Positions 40,423 through 49,805 of a DNA stretch of 49,805 bases are shown here, piece after piece. The translations under genes were made by a program, and so were the position numbers. Below the pieces are notes generated by a model, which had not been told where the DNA came from, made no database searches, and saw only the letters and a list, made by a program, of their open reading frames with translations. This stretch comes from Bacteroidales bacterium (GTDB lineage Bacteria; Bacteroidota; Bacteroidia; Bacteroidales; F082), in contig JAGCPH010000043.1 of NCBI GenBank assembly GCA_017645275.1, positions 1 to 49,805 of the forward strand, given 5' to 3'. How positions within the stretch are numbered: the stretch's first letter is position 1; every line of letters begins with the position of its first letter.

Positions 40423-40448
40423 TAATGTCTAAGGTCTAAAGACTAGTG
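40421..40448. repeat. Heptad-periodic intergenic array E
   Basis: On the minus strand, four bases after the rpoC stop, the units are CACTAGT, CTTTAGA, CCTTAGA and CATTAGT, all fitting C-N-Y-T-A-G-W. The palindrome at 40422-40395 follows without a gap (one to two bases shared). This is the same order of stop codon, heptads and palindrome as at 6137-6194. Confidence 0.75.
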
Positions 40449-40452
40449 TCTT

Positions 40453-43400
40453 TTACGCCTCAACAGGCTCTGCTTCCACCACCTCAGGCTGCAAATCTGC
40501 CTTCGCGCCGACGATAAGATCGTCGTACTCGCGCAGACCTGTACCTGCAGGGATCTTGTGACCCACAATGACATTTTCCTTCATACCTTCGAGGTAATCG
40601 GTCTTCGCACTGATGGCGGCCTGTGTAAGAACCTTTGTGGTCTCCTGGAATGACGCAGCTGAGATGAAACTGTCGGTCTGCAAAGCGGCGCGTGTGATAC
40701 CCTGAAGCACCTGGTGTGCCGTTGCCGGCTGTGCATCGCGGGCCTCCACGAGCTTCATATCGCGACGTTTCAAGGTCGAGTTCTCATCACGCAACTTTCT
40801 TGCCGAGATGATCTGACCCACATACAGCGTCTCCGAATCACCGGCGTCGGTCACCACGACCTTGCCGAAGATGTCGTCGTTAGTCTCCTGGAACGTGATC
40901 TTGTTCACGAGCTCGCCCTCAAGGTATCTTGTGTCACCTGGATCGTCGATTTCAACCTTACGCATCATCTGACGAACGATGACCTCAAAGTGCTTACCGT
41001 TGATGGTAACACCCTGTGAACGATACACTTCCTGAACATTGTTCACGATATATTCCTGAACCTTCATAGGTCCTTCAATAGCCAAGATATTAGCAGGTGT
41101 GATAGCACCCTCTGACAACGGCTGACCAGCCTTCACGTAGTCGTTCTCTGATGCGAGAACCTCCTTAGTTGTCGGGATGAGGTACTTCTTCACCTCGCCT
41201 GTCTTCGATGTGACAACCACAACACGGTTACCACGCACGAGCTTCTTCTCAAACGATACCTCACCGTCGATTTCGGAGATGATAGCCGGCTCTGACGAGT
41301 TACGTGCCTCAAAGAGCTCTGTAACACGTGGAAGACCACCGGTGATATCGCCCAAACCTCCAGTAGCACGCGGCTTCTTGGTCATGACATCACCAGCCTT
41401 GATGTCGGTGTTGTCTTCAACCATGACGTGTGCGCCAACTGGCAAGTCGTACGATTTGATGACCTCGCCGTTCTTGTCCAAAATAGCGATTGAAGGGTTC
41501 TTCGAGAACTTACGTCCTTCGATGATAACACGCTCGTTGTAACCTGTCTGCTCATCAGATTCGTTACGGAAGGTGACGTTCTCGACGATGTTGTCGAAAC
41601 GGATCTTACCGTCGTATTCTGAAATGATCAATGAGTTGTACTTATCCCATTCGCAGATGATATCGCCCTGGTTGACGTCACTGCCAGCAGGGATGTACAG
41701 TTTCGAACCGTAAGGGATGTTCTCTGTAACGAGAGCCACACCTGTGTTGTGGTCCAAAATCTTCATCTCTGATGCACGGCTCACCACGACCTGATACTTG
41801 TTGCCATCGCCATCTTCATAGTCGACAGCACGTAAGTCGTTGATAATAAGCTTACCGCTATAGTCAGCCTTGATCATTGAATCTTCTGATGTGCTCGAAG
41901 CAGTACCACCTTGGTGGAATGTACGCAGTGTCAACTGTGTACCAGGCTCACCGATTGACTGTGCAGCGATGACACCCACAGCCTCACCACGCTGGACGAG
42001 CTTGCCTGATGAAAGGTTACGTCCGTAGCAGTTGGCACAGACACCCTTCTTCGACTCGCATGTCAACACGGAACGAATCTCGATTGTCTGGTCTTTCAAC
42101 GGTGAGTCGCAGATTCTCTTAGCGATGTCTTCAGTGATTTCGTCACCGCCATTGCAGAGCAACTCGCCTGTCTGAGGATGGAAGATGTCGTGCAAAGCCA
42201 CACGGCCGAGGATACGGTCGTACAACGACTCGACGATCTCCTTACCACGTTTCAAAGCGCCAATCGACAAACCTCTCAAGGTGCCGCAGTCTTTCTCTGT
42301 GATGATCACATCGTGTGCAACGTCGACCAAACGACGGGTCAAATAACCAGCGTCAGCGGTCTTCAAAGCGGTATCGGCCAAACCTTTACGAGCACCGTGG
42401 GTTGAGATAAAGTACTCAAGCACCGACAAACCTTCCTTGAAGTTAGAAAGAATTGGGTTCTCGATAATCTCAGCACCACCGGCTGCTGTCGATTTCTGCG
42501 GTTTTGCCATCAAACCTCTCATACCGCAAAGCTGACGAATCTGCTCCTTACTACCACGAGCTCCTGAATCTAGCATCATGTACACTGGGTTGAATCCCTG
42601 GTCGTCCTGAGGCAACAGCTTCATAACCTCGTCGGTCAACTTGGTGACGACGTGTCCCCAAATATCGATAATCTTGTTGTAACGTTCGTTGCCTGTGATG
42701 AAACCCATGTTGTATTCCTCACGGATGGCGTTCACTTCCTCGTTGGCTTCCTTGATCAACTCCTCTTTCACTGAAGGAATCAAAACGTTGCCGAGGTTGA
42801 ACGACAAGCCGCCTTTGTAAGCCATGTAGTAACCCATGTTCTTGATATCGTCCAAGAACTTGGTTGTGACAGCTGTACCAAGGAGTTTCACCATGTCACC
42901 GATGATGTCGCGCAAAGCCTTCTTGTTCAACAGTCTGTTGATGTAGCCAAATCCTGCAGGAACAACCTGGTTGAATTTGACACGACCCACTGTTGTCTCC
43001 ACCATCTCCTCGACGATAGAGCCGTCTTCCTTACGGACCGGCACCTTCACGTAGATGATGGCGTGCATGTCGACCTTCTTCTCGTTGTAGGCGATGATAA
43101 CCTCTTCTGCTGAATAGAATTTTTTACCTTCACCTTTGACGATATGGTCTGGAGTGCTCTTACGCGGTTTTGTGATATAATACAGACCCAAAACCATGTC
43201 TTGTGATGGCACTGTGATAGGAGCTCCATTGGCAGGGTTAAGGATGTTGTGTGATGCAAGCATCAAAATCTGGGCCTCAAGGATAGCGGCATTGCCCAAT
43301 GGCAAGTGCACAGCCATCTGGTCACCATCGAAGTCAGCGTTGAAAGCCGTACATACCAACGGGTGCAAGCGGATAGCCTTACCTTCGACGAGTTTCGGCT

Positions 43401-44754
43401 GGAACGCCTGGATACCCAAACGGTGCAATGTAGGAGCACGGTTCAACAGAATCGGGTGTCCTTTCAAGATATTCTCGAGGATGTCCCATACGACAGGGTC
43501 TTTACGGTCGACAATCTTCTTTGCCGACTTCACTGTCTTCACGATACCTCTTTCAATCATCTTACGGATGACGAACGGTTTGTAAAGCTCAGCTGCCATG
43601 TCTTTTGGAAGACCGCATTCGTTCATGTTCAAATCCGGACCGACCACGATAACCGAACGGCCTGAGTAGTCGACACGTTTACCGAGCAAGTTCTGACGGA
43701 AACGTCCTTGCTTACCTTTCAAGCTGTCGCTCAATGACTTAAGCGGACGGTTCGAGTCAGTCTTCACTGCGCTTGACTTACGTGAGTTGTCGAGCAATGA
43801 GTCGACAGCCTCCTGAAGCATACGTTTCTCATTACGCATAATCACATCCGGCGCCTTAATCTCGATGAGTTTTTTCAGACGGTTGTTACGGATGATGACA
43901 CGGCGGTAGAGGTCGTTCAAGTCGGATGTAGCGAAACGTCCGCCATCGAGCGGCACCAACGGTCTCAACTCCGGTGGGATGACAGGGATAACCTTCAAGA
44001 TCATCCATTCCGGACGGTTTTCGACGTGTTTGTTAGCCTCACGGAACGCCTCAAACACCTGCAAACGCTTCAAGGCGTCAGCCTTACGCTGCTGTGATGT
44101 CTCTTTATGTGCCTTGTCGCGAAGCTCGCCGGCTTCTTTCTCAAGGTCGATCTGAACCAACAAATCATAGATAGCCTCAGCTCCCATCTTGGCGATGAAC
44201 TTGTTAGGATCGCTCTCAGGAAGCAGCTGGTTTTCAATCGGGATTCTCTCTAAGATGTCGAGATATTCCTCTTCAGAAAGCATGTCGAGCTTGTTGATGC
44301 CTTGTTCGGCCATGATTCCCGGTTGAACGACGACATAGCGCTCATAGTAGATGATGCTGTCGAGTTTCTTGGTCGGTAAACCAAGCAAAGCTCCGATTTT
44401 GTTAGGAAGCGAGCGGAAATACCAGATATGCGCCACCGGCACCACCAACTGGATATGGCCAGTACGCTCACGTCTGACTTTCTTCTCTGTAACTTCCACA
44501 CCGCAACGGTCGCAAACGATGTTCTTGTAACGGATGCGTTTGTACTTACCGCAGTGGCATTCCCAGTCTTTCACAGGTCCAAAGATTCTCTCGCAGAATA
44601 AACCGTCGCGCTCAGGTTTGTAAGTGCGGTAGTTTATTGTCTCCGGCTTCAACACCTCGCCGTATGAACGGTCGGAGATGCTTTCCGGCGATGCCAAGCT
44701 GATGGTAATCTTTGAAAAGTTGCTGTTTATTGTGTTATTCTTAGTTAAAGCCAT
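40453..44754 (-). CDS. rpoC: RNA polymerase beta-prime subunit
   Basis: A 1433-residue largest subunit of RNA polymerase. The N-terminal zinc site has C66, C68, C81 and C84. The catalytic Mg site NADFDGDQM is at 472-480 with D474, D476 and D478. The trigger loop region and the second zinc cysteines ([13 protein letters not shown]) follow, and the acidic C-terminus ends EAEPVEA. Length is normal for Bacteroidota. rpoB is 26 bases upstream, so the two are co-transcribed. Confidence 0.98.
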   Translation of the reverse strand: MALTKNNTINSNFSKITISLASPESISDRSYGEVLKPETINYRTYKPERDGLFCERIFGPVKDWECHCGKYKRIRYKNIVCDRCGVEVTEKKVRRERTGHIQLVVPVAHIWYFRSLPNKIGALLGLPTKKLDSIIYYERYVVVQPGIMAEQGINKLDMLSEEEYLDILERIPIENQLLPESDPNKFIAKMGAEAIYDLLVQIDLEKEAGELRDKAHKETSQQRKADALKRLQVFEAFREANKHVENRPEWMILKVIPVIPPELRPLVPLDGGRFATSDLNDLYRRVIIRNNRLKKLIEIKAPDVIMRNEKRMLQEAVDSLLDNSRKSSAVKTDSNRPLKSLSDSLKGKQGRFRQNLLGKRVDYSGRSVIVVGPDLNMNECGLPKDMAAELYKPFVIRKMIERGIVKTVKSAKKIVDRKDPVVWDILENILKGHPILLNRAPTLHRLGIQAFQPKLVEGKAIRLHPLVCTAFNADFDGDQMAVHLPLGNAAILEAQILMLASHNILNPANGAPITVPSQDMVLGLYYITKPRKSTPDHIVKGEGKKFYSAEEVIIAYNEKKVDMHAIIYVKVPVRKEDGSIVEEMVETTVGRVKFNQVVPAGFGYINRLLNKKALRDIIGDMVKLLGTAVTTKFLDDIKNMGYYMAYKGGLSFNLGNVLIPSVKEELIKEANEEVNAIREEYNMGFITGNERYNKIIDIWGHVVTKLTDEVMKLLPQDDQGFNPVYMMLDSGARGSKEQIRQLCGMRGLMAKPQKSTAAGGAEIIENPILSNFKEGLSVLEYFISTHGARKGLADTALKTADAGYLTRRLVDVAHDVIITEKDCGTLRGLSIGALKRGKEIVESLYDRILGRVALHDIFHPQTGELLCNGGDEITEDIAKRICDSPLKDQTIEIRSVLTCESKKGVCANCYGRNLSSGKLVQRGEAVGVIAAQSIGEPGTQLTLRTFHQGGTASSTSEDSMIKADYSGKLIINDLRAVDYEDGDGNKYQVVVSRASEMKILDHNTGVALVTENIPYGSKLYIPAGSDVNQGDIICEWDKYNSLIISEYDGKIRFDNIVENVTFRNESDEQTGYNERVIIEGRKFSKNPSIAILDKNGEVIKSYDLPVGAHVMVEDNTDIKAGDVMTKKPRATGGLGDITGGLPRVTELFEARNSSEPAIISEIDGEVSFEKKLVRGNRVVVVTSKTGEVKKYLIPTTKEVLASENDYVKAGQPLSEGAITPANILAIEGPMKVQEYIVNNVQEVYRSQGVTINGKHFEVIVRQMMRKVEIDDPGDTRYLEGELVNKITFQETNDDIFGKVVVTDAGDSETLYVGQIISARKLRDENSTLKRRDMKLVEARDAQPATAHQVLQGITRAALQTDSFISAASFQETTKVLTQAAISAKTDYLEGMKENVIVGHKIPAGTGLREYDDLIVGAKADLQPEVVEAEPVEA

Positions 44755-44780
44755 AGATTACAAAATATTTAGAGCTTTTT

Positions 44781-47700
44781 TTATTCAAACGTAATTTCAA
44801 GTCCAAGTCCGCGTAATTCGTGTACCAAAACATTGAATGACTCAGGAATACCTGGTGTAGGCATGTTCTCGCCCTTGACGATTGACTCGTATGCCTTGGC
44901 ACGTCCGACCACATCGTCTGACTTCACTGTCAAGATCTCCTGAAGCACGTTGCTTGCGCCGAATGCTTCGAGAGCCCAGACCTCCATTTCACCGAAACGC
45001 TGACCACCAAACTGTGCTTTACCACCGAGAGGCTGCTGCGTGATCAATGAGTATGGTCCTATTGAACGGGCGTGCATCTTGTCGTCGACCATGTGGTGCA
45101 GCTTCAACATGTAGATGTAACCCACTGTAGCCTGCTGGTCGAACGGCTCGCCTGTCTCACCATCGTAAAGCTGAACCCTACCATTCTCTGGCAGACCAGC
45201 CTTCTTCATGTATTCGTTGATCTCGTCCAATGTGGCACCGTCGAAGATAGGTGTGGCGAACTTCAGTCCGAGCTCGTGACCTGCCCAACCGAGCACTGTC
45301 TCGTAAATCTGACCCAAGTTCATACGTGAAGGCACACCCAACGGGTTCAACACGATGTCGACCGGTGTTCCGTCCTCAAGGAACGGCATGTCCTCTTCAC
45401 GGACGATTCTTGAAACGATACCCTTGTTACCGTGACGACCTGCCATCTTATCACCGATGTTAAGCTTACGTTTCTGTGCCACGTAAACCTTGGCCATCTG
45501 GACGATACCGTTCGGCAACTCGTCGCCAACGCTTGCCACGTTCTTCTTACGGCTGTAGATACCGTTGATTTCCTTGCACTTGAGGTTGTAGTTGTGCACC
45601 AACTTCACGATGCAGTCGTTAATCTCAGGATCGGTAGTCCACTTGGTAGGATTCACGTTCATATAATCGATAGCCAACAATGCCTTCTGCGTGAACTTCA
45701 CCTTCTTAGGGATGATCATCTCCTTGAAGTTGTTGTAAACACCAGTAGATGTGCGGCCGTTGAGCATCGACATGAGCTTCTCCATCATGCGCTGTTTCAA
45801 CGCGTCGAGCTCTTTCTGGCATTCGGCGTCGATCTCCGCAATGATGTCTTTGTCTTTCGATTTTGCCTTACGGTCTTTGACCACGCGTGAGAACAAGCGT
45901 TTGCCGATGACGACACCCTTCATCGAAGGACCTGCCTTGAGTGATGCGTTCTTCACATCGCCTGCCTTGTCGCCGAAGATGGCGCGGAGCAGCTTCTCCT
46001 CTGGTGTCGGGTCGGTCTCGCCCTTAGGCGTGATCTTACCTATTAATATATCACCCTCTTTCACGTCGGCACCGACACGGATCAAACCGTTCTCGTCCAA
46101 ATCCTTGGTGGCGTCTGCACTGACGTTCGGGATGTCGTTGGTCAACTCTTCCAAACCACGTTTAGTGTCACGCACCTCAAGGGTGAATTCCTCGATGTGG
46201 ATTGAGGTGAAGAGGTCTTCCTTGACGATCTTCTCAGAAATCACGATAGCATCCTCGTAGTTGTAACCCTTCCAAGGCATGAATGCAACCTTCAAGTTGC
46301 GGCCCAATGCGAGGTCGCCACCCTGTGTAGCATAACCCTCGGTGAGGATCTGACCCTTGGTCACCTTCTGGCCTTTTCTTACGATAGGCTTCTGGTTGAT
46401 GCTTGTGCTCTGGTTTGTTCTTATATATTTAATAAGGTTATATGTCTTAACATCATCATCGAAGCTCACCAGACGTTCCTTGTCGGTTCTGTCGTACTTG
46501 ATGGTGATCTTCGTCGAGTCGACGTAGATGACTTCGCCTTCGCCTTCAGCCTCGATAAGAGTACGTGAGTCTCTTGCCACGTAATGCTCGATGCCTGTTC
46601 CGACGATAGGAGCCTCAGGAGCCATCAACGGCACAGCCTGACGCATCATGTTCGAACCCATCAAAGCACGGTTAGCGTCGTCGTGCTCCAAGAACGGAAT
46701 CAACGAGGCAGCCACTGATGACATCTGGTTAGGTGCCACGTCGATGAGGTCGAGCTGGTCTGGGGTGACGATAGGATAGTCAGCCACATAACGTGCCTTC
46801 AGCATCTCTTCTGTGATGTGACCCTCGTCGTCCATGCCTGTGCAAGCCTGTGCGATGATCTTGTTGTCTTCCTCTTCTGCTGTCAGATAAACCGGCGGAT
46901 TGATGAAGTCGACGTTACCGTCTTTAACCTCACGGTAAGGTGTCTCGATGAATCCGAGGTTGTTGATCTTTGCGAACACGCAGAGTGACGAGATAAGACC
47001 GATGTTAGGACCTTCAGGTGTCTCGATTGTACACAGACGTCCGTAGTGTGTGTAGTGAACGTCACGCACCTCGAAACCTGCACGGTCACGTGAGATACCG
47101 CCAGGACCCAAAGCAGAGATACGACGCTTGTGTGTCAGCTCTGACAACGGGTTGGTCTGATCCATGAACTGTGACAGCTGGTTGGTGCCGAAGAACGAGT
47201 TGATCACCGATGACAATGTCTTGGCATTAATCAAGTCGGTTGGAGTGAATGACTCGTTGTCACGGACGTTCATACGCTCGCGGATGGTTCTTGCCATACG
47301 TGCAAGACCCACGCCGAACTGTGCGTAAAGCTGCTCGCCCACGGTACGGATACGACGGTTGCTCAAGTGGTCGATATCATCAACCTCAGCTTTCTGATTT
47401 GAAAGCTCGATCAAGTATTTGATGATAGCGATTATATCTTCATTTGTCAAAACCTTGACATCCTCAGGGATGTTGAGGCCGAGCTTGCGGTTGATGCGGT
47501 AACGGCCCACTTCGCCAAGGTCATAACGCTTGTCGGAGAAGAACAACTTTCTGATGATGTCGCGCGCTGTTTCCTCATCTGGCGGTTCAGCGTTGCGGAG
47601 CTGGCGGTAGATATACTCGACAGCGTCTTTCTCCGAGTTGGTTGTATCTTTTTGTAATGTATTGAAAATGATGGCATAATCGTTGGTGTTGATCTCTTCG

Positions 47701-48587
47701 CGGTCGAGAAGGATTGTCTTCACGCCTTTTTCGATGATCTTGTCGATATGCTCATTTTCGAGTGTGACACCGCGTTCGATGATGATTTCGTTACGCTCGA
47801 TTGTCACCACCTCGCCTGTCTCTTCGTTGATGAAGTCTTCAAGCCAGGAATGTAACACTTTTGCTGCGAGTCTGCGGCCCACTACACGTTTCAAACCGCT
47901 CTTTGTCACCTTCACTTCCTCGGCGAGGTTGAAAATGTCGAGGATGTCCTTGTCGGTCTCATAGCCGATGGCGCGGAGCAAGGTTGTGATAGGCAATTTC
48001 TTCTTACGGTCGATGTAGGCATACATCACATTGCTGATGTCGGTCGAGAATTCCATCCAGGAACCCTTGAATGGGATGATACGCGCTGAGTAAAGCGTAG
48101 TGCCGTTGGTGTGCACGCTTGATCCGAAGAAAACGCCCGGAGAACGGTGTAACTGTGAAACAACAACACGTTCTGCGCCGTTTATGACGAAAGTACCCTG
48201 TGGTGTCATATACGGTATCAAGCCCAAATACACGTCCTGAACGACAGTCTCGAAATCTTCATGCTCCTCGTCGTTGCATGAGAGTTTCAGTTTAGCTTTG
48301 AGTCTGACGCAATAGCTCAAGCCGCGTTCGATACATTCAGCGATTGTATACTGCGGGGCATCGATGTAGTAGTCGAGAAACTCGAGTACAAAGTTGTTTC
48401 GTGCGTCGGTGATTGGGAAGTTCTCCGCAAAAACCTTGTACAGGCCTTCGTTCTTACGATTGTCAGGATTGGTCTCCAACTGGAAGAAGTCGCGGAACGA
48501 CTTGAGCTGGATGTCCAGAAAATCAGGATAGTCGAAAGGCTTCTTGATTGACGCGAAACTGATTCTATCTAATTTAATGTCTGCCAA
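44781..48587 (-). CDS. rpoB: RNA polymerase beta subunit
   Basis: A 1268-residue subunit forming the other half of the active-site cleft and the rifampicin pocket. The rifampicin region reads [19 protein letters not shown], then [13 protein letters not shown] (wild-type-like, with the S and H that are commonly altered in resistance intact). The C-terminal [16 protein letters not shown]-type segment ([16 protein letters not shown]) binds beta-prime. Length is standard for the phylum. The 138-base spacer before it, after rplL, carries a long structured RNA. Confidence 0.98.
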   Translation of the reverse strand: MADIKLDRISFASIKKPFDYPDFLDIQLKSFRDFFQLETNPDNRKNEGLYKVFAENFPITDARNNFVLEFLDYYIDAPQYTIAECIERGLSYCVRLKAKLKLSCNDEEHEDFETVVQDVYLGLIPYMTPQGTFVINGAERVVVSQLHRSPGVFFGSSVHTNGTTLYSARIIPFKGSWMEFSTDISNVMYAYIDRKKKLPITTLLRAIGYETDKDILDIFNLAEEVKVTKSGLKRVVGRRLAAKVLHSWLEDFINEETGEVVTIERNEIIIERGVTLENEHIDKIIEKGVKTILLDREEINTNDYAIIFNTLQKDTTNSEKDAVEYIYRQLRNAEPPDEETARDIIRKLFFSDKRYDLGEVGRYRINRKLGLNIPEDVKVLTNEDIIAIIKYLIELSNQKAEVDDIDHLSNRRIRTVGEQLYAQFGVGLARMARTIRERMNVRDNESFTPTDLINAKTLSSVINSFFGTNQLSQFMDQTNPLSELTHKRRISALGPGGISRDRAGFEVRDVHYTHYGRLCTIETPEGPNIGLISSLCVFAKINNLGFIETPYREVKDGNVDFINPPVYLTAEEEDNKIIAQACTGMDDEGHITEEMLKARYVADYPIVTPDQLDLIDVAPNQMSSVAASLIPFLEHDDANRALMGSNMMRQAVPLMAPEAPIVGTGIEHYVARDSRTLIEAEGEGEVIYVDSTKITIKYDRTDKERLVSFDDDVKTYNLIKYIRTNQSTSINQKPIVRKGQKVTKGQILTEGYATQGGDLALGRNLKVAFMPWKGYNYEDAIVISEKIVKEDLFTSIHIEEFTLEVRDTKRGLEELTNDIPNVSADATKDLDENGLIRVGADVKEGDILIGKITPKGETDPTPEEKLLRAIFGDKAGDVKNASLKAGPSMKGVVIGKRLFSRVVKDRKAKSKDKDIIAEIDAECQKELDALKQRMMEKLMSMLNGRTSTGVYNNFKEMIIPKKVKFTQKALLAIDYMNVNPTKWTTDPEINDCIVKLVHNYNLKCKEINGIYSRKKNVASVGDELPNGIVQMAKVYVAQKRKLNIGDKMAGRHGNKGIVSRIVREEDMPFLEDGTPVDIVLNPLGVPSRMNLGQIYETVLGWAGHELGLKFATPIFDGATLDEINEYMKKAGLPENGRVQLYDGETGEPFDQQATVGYIYMLKLHHMVDDKMHARSIGPYSLITQQPLGGKAQFGGQRFGEMEVWALEAFGASNVLQEILTVKSDDVVGRAKAYESIVKGENMPTPGIPESFNVLVHELRGLGLEITFE

Positions 48588-48626
48588 AGTGTTTATGTTT
48601 TAATTGTTATTTAAAGCTATTATAAT

Positions 48627-48706
48627 ATATAGACGGCGGAATACAACACAATATAGGCACAAACCTCAACCCCCGTCTATATGGAGGGGCTGAGGTATTT
48701 ATGCCT
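48627..48706 (-). ncRNA. Structured rplL-rpoB leader, possible pseudoknot
   Basis: In the minus-strand RNA the stem AGGCAUAAA / UUUGUGCCU (nine pairs, one U-G), then a two-base bulge, then CCUCAGCCCC / GGGGUUGAGG (ten pairs, one G-U), encloses a 12-base loop UCCAUAUAGACG. The sequence AUAUAGACGG, formed by the loop plus one stem G, is exactly complementary to CCGUCUAUAU, 18 bases downstream of the stem. This allows a pseudoknot or two alternative folds. It lies between the rplL stop (48726) and the rpoB start (48587), the place where other bacteria attenuate or cut the transcript. I do not recognise it as a described motif. Confidence 0.75.
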
Positions 48707-48725
48707 GTTGTAGCAGGAAATAAAC

Positions 48726-49106
48726 TTATTTTATTTCGACTTCTGCACCAGCGGCCTCGAGTTGGGTCTTGAGTGCATTAGCTTCTTCTTTGCTCACGCC
48801 TTCTTTAACAGCTTTAGGAGCAGCGTCAACTAAGTCTTTAGCTTCTTTCAGTCCGAGGCTTGCTAAGTCCTTAACGAGCTTCACAACTGCGAGCTTCTGT
48901 GCGCCGGCTGATTTGAGGATAACGTCGAATGAGGTCTTCTCTTCTGCTGCTGCGGCTGCTTCGCCACCTGCTGCTGGAGCTGCTACTGCAACTGCTGCTG
49001 CGGCTGGTTCAATGCCGTATTCTTCTTTCAAGATTGTTGCGAGTTCATTAACCTCTTTCACTGTAAGGTTCACTAATTGTTCAGCAAAAGCTTTTAAATC
49101 TGCCAT
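48726..49106 (-). CDS. rplL: Ribosomal protein L7/L12
   Basis: A 126-residue stalk protein that recruits translation factors. The N-terminal dimerisation helix (about 1-35) is followed by an Ala/Gly hinge ([20 protein letters not shown], about 36-55). The globular domain contains [12 protein letters not shown] and [20 protein letters not shown], the factor-binding surface. Length fits. It is preceded by rplJ after 76 bases and followed by the structured spacer before rpoB. Confidence 0.98.
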   Translation of the reverse strand: MADLKAFAEQLVNLTVKEVNELATILKEEYGIEPAAAAVAVAAPAAGGEAAAAAEEKTSFDVILKSAGAQKLAVVKLVKDLASLGLKEAKDLVDAAPKAVKEGVSKEEANALKTQLEAAGAEVEIK

Positions 49107-49163
49107 TTTTTTAAGATTTTATTTGTTATACAATTCTTTTTATTTTCTTTAATTCTTTTTTGT

Positions 49164-49178
49164 GAATGATAATCATTC
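49164..49178. other. 15-base palindrome in the rplJ-rplL spacer
   Basis: GAATGAT-A-ATCATTC begins five bases after the rplJ stop on the minus strand. It can form a six- or seven-pair hairpin followed by an A-run in the transcript. The central ATGATAATCAT equals the core of the E. coli Fur box, but the position inside a ribosomal operon makes an RNA hairpin the simpler reading. Confidence 0.5.
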
Positions 49179-49182
49179 TGTA

Positions 49183-49704
49183 TTATTCCGGTCTCTCGGA
49201 TAAGGTCTTCACTATGCCGCTGAGCTTGTTGCCGCCACTCTGAAGAGCGCTGATGACGTTCTTGGCTGGTGACTGGAGCAATGCCACGATGTCGGCGATG
49301 AGTTCGTTCTTCGACTTGATGCTGCACAATGTGTCAAGCATGTTGTCACCTGTGTACACACACTCCTCAATGTAAGCACCTTTCAAAATCGGCTTGTCGC
49401 TGGTCTTGCGGAACTTCTTGATAAGCTTTGCAGGGGCGTTGCCATTCTCTGACAACATCATTGCTGTCGTGCCCTTGCAGACGTTGTAAAGATCACCATA
49501 ATCCTTACCTGTCTTCTGCATGGCTTTCTTCAGTAATGCGTTCTTCACCACAACAAGCTTGACCTGGCTGTTGAAGCACTGTCTTCTCAACTGGCTTGTC
49601 TTCTCGGCGTTCAATGCCTCGATGTCTGTCAAGTAGAAATTAGGACATGCTGTCAACTGGTCCACTATCGAGTCTATGATAACATTTTTATCTTCTTTTC
49701 TCAT
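49183..49704 (-). CDS. rplJ: Ribosomal protein L10
   Basis: A 173-residue protein that anchors L7/L12 dimers to 23S rRNA. The N-terminal rRNA-binding domain covers about 1-130, with VVKNALLKKAMQKTG and GTTAMMLSENGNAPAKLI in the usual places. The C-terminal helix that carries the L12 dimers follows (about 135-170). Length is standard. It is 20 bases after rplA. L10 or the L10-L12 complex usually represses this operon by binding an mRNA leader near rplJ, and nothing of that kind is visible in the short rplA-rplJ gap. Confidence 0.96.
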   Translation of the reverse strand: MRKEDKNVIIDSIVDQLTACPNFYLTDIEALNAEKTSQLRRQCFNSQVKLVVVKNALLKKAMQKTGKDYGDLYNVCKGTTAMMLSENGNAPAKLIKKFRKTSDKPILKGAYIEECVYTGDNMLDTLCSIKSKNELIADIVALLQSPAKNVISALQSGGNKLSGIVKTLSERPE

Positions 49705-49724
49705 GTCAATACTTATTTAAGGGT

Positions 49725-49805
49725 TTAGATGGCTACTGATTTGACGTCCACTTGAACACCCGGACTCATTGTACTTGAGATGTAGATACTCTTGATGTAA
49801 GTACC
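49725..49805 (-). CDS. rplA: Ribosomal protein L1, C-terminal end only
   Basis: Twenty-six codons and a stop, open to the window edge on the minus strand. The residues GTYIKSIYISSTMSPGVQVD followed by VKSVAI are the conserved L1 ending, with SSTM-GPG-type turn. Its place just before rplJ is the standard order. The rest lies beyond base 49805. Confidence 0.93.
   Translation of the reverse strand, partial: GTYIKSIYISSTMSPGVQVDVKSVAI

Noticed and set aside
48769-49152. Ala/Ser-rich plus-strand frame over rplL
   Set aside because: It arises from the alanine codons of the L7/L12 hinge read on the opposite strand.
49164-49178. A true Fur operator
   Set aside because: Only the central 11 bases match and the position within a ribosomal operon makes iron control unlikely; kept as a low-interest hairpin.
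1-49805. CRISPR array, tRNA, rRNA, prophage or insertion sequence with transposase
   Set aside because: No spaced direct repeats, cloverleaf-like sequences, integrase or transposase frames were seen. The repeats present are short arrays or palindromes.

Overview
The window comes from the chromosome of a bacterium in the phylum Bacteroidota, most likely order Bacteroidales. The evidence is consistent: promoters carry the Bacteroidota -7 box TAnnTTTG instead of an E. coli-type -10. Four secreted proteins end in type IX secretion (T9SS) type A sorting domains. Conserved phylum gene orders are present, namely bamD-rpoZ-coaBC-porD-recN and rplA-rplJ-rplL-rpoB-rpoC-DUF3467. No rRNA or tRNA gene was seen, so genus cannot be given.

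Layout. Bases 1-6137 (+) hold the end of an EamA transporter, a TrmH-type rRNA methyltransferase, an acyl-ACP thioesterase, a diacylglycerol-kinase-like lipid kinase, and an ADP-forming acyl-CoA synthetase overlapping a small membrane protein gene. Bases 6200-9888 (-) hold an 85-residue protein with a membrane-type C-terminal sorting tail and a T9SS-exported endonuclease I. Bases 10148-15181 (+) hold an ABC transporter with a GntR regulator, then a periplasmic M16 protease. Bases 15174-20126 (-) are the recN/porD/coaBC/rpoZ/bamD housekeeping block. A T9SS M14 carboxypeptidase and dapA follow (-). dapA is divergent from a metallo-beta-lactamase-fold hydrolase (+). A tight minus-strand run then carries a zinc-finger protein, a DUF4159 protein, rsmE and argS.

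Bases 27997-38224 (-) are the accessory part: five closely spaced genes under one promoter. They encode a lipoprotein, a T9SS protein, a YadA-head/tail-fibre-like protein, a very small YD-motif protein with a T9SS tail, and a 2069-residue SpvB/FG-GAP/RHS protein. The transcript begins with a strong hairpin. This is the best candidate for an undescribed surface or secreted system. pyrBI (+) lies divergent to it. DUF3467 and the rpoBC/rplJL/rplA block (-) close the window.

Non-coding structure is unusually rich. There are two copies of a 122-bp near-palindromic repeat with a compensatory base change; one copy supplies the stop codon of the GntR gene. Five arrays of period-7 repeats start within a few bases of a stop codon, and two of them are followed by a palindrome beginning GTAGAGACG. 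The rplL-rpoB spacer can fold into a long hairpin whose loop pairs with downstream sequence, giving a possible pseudoknot.
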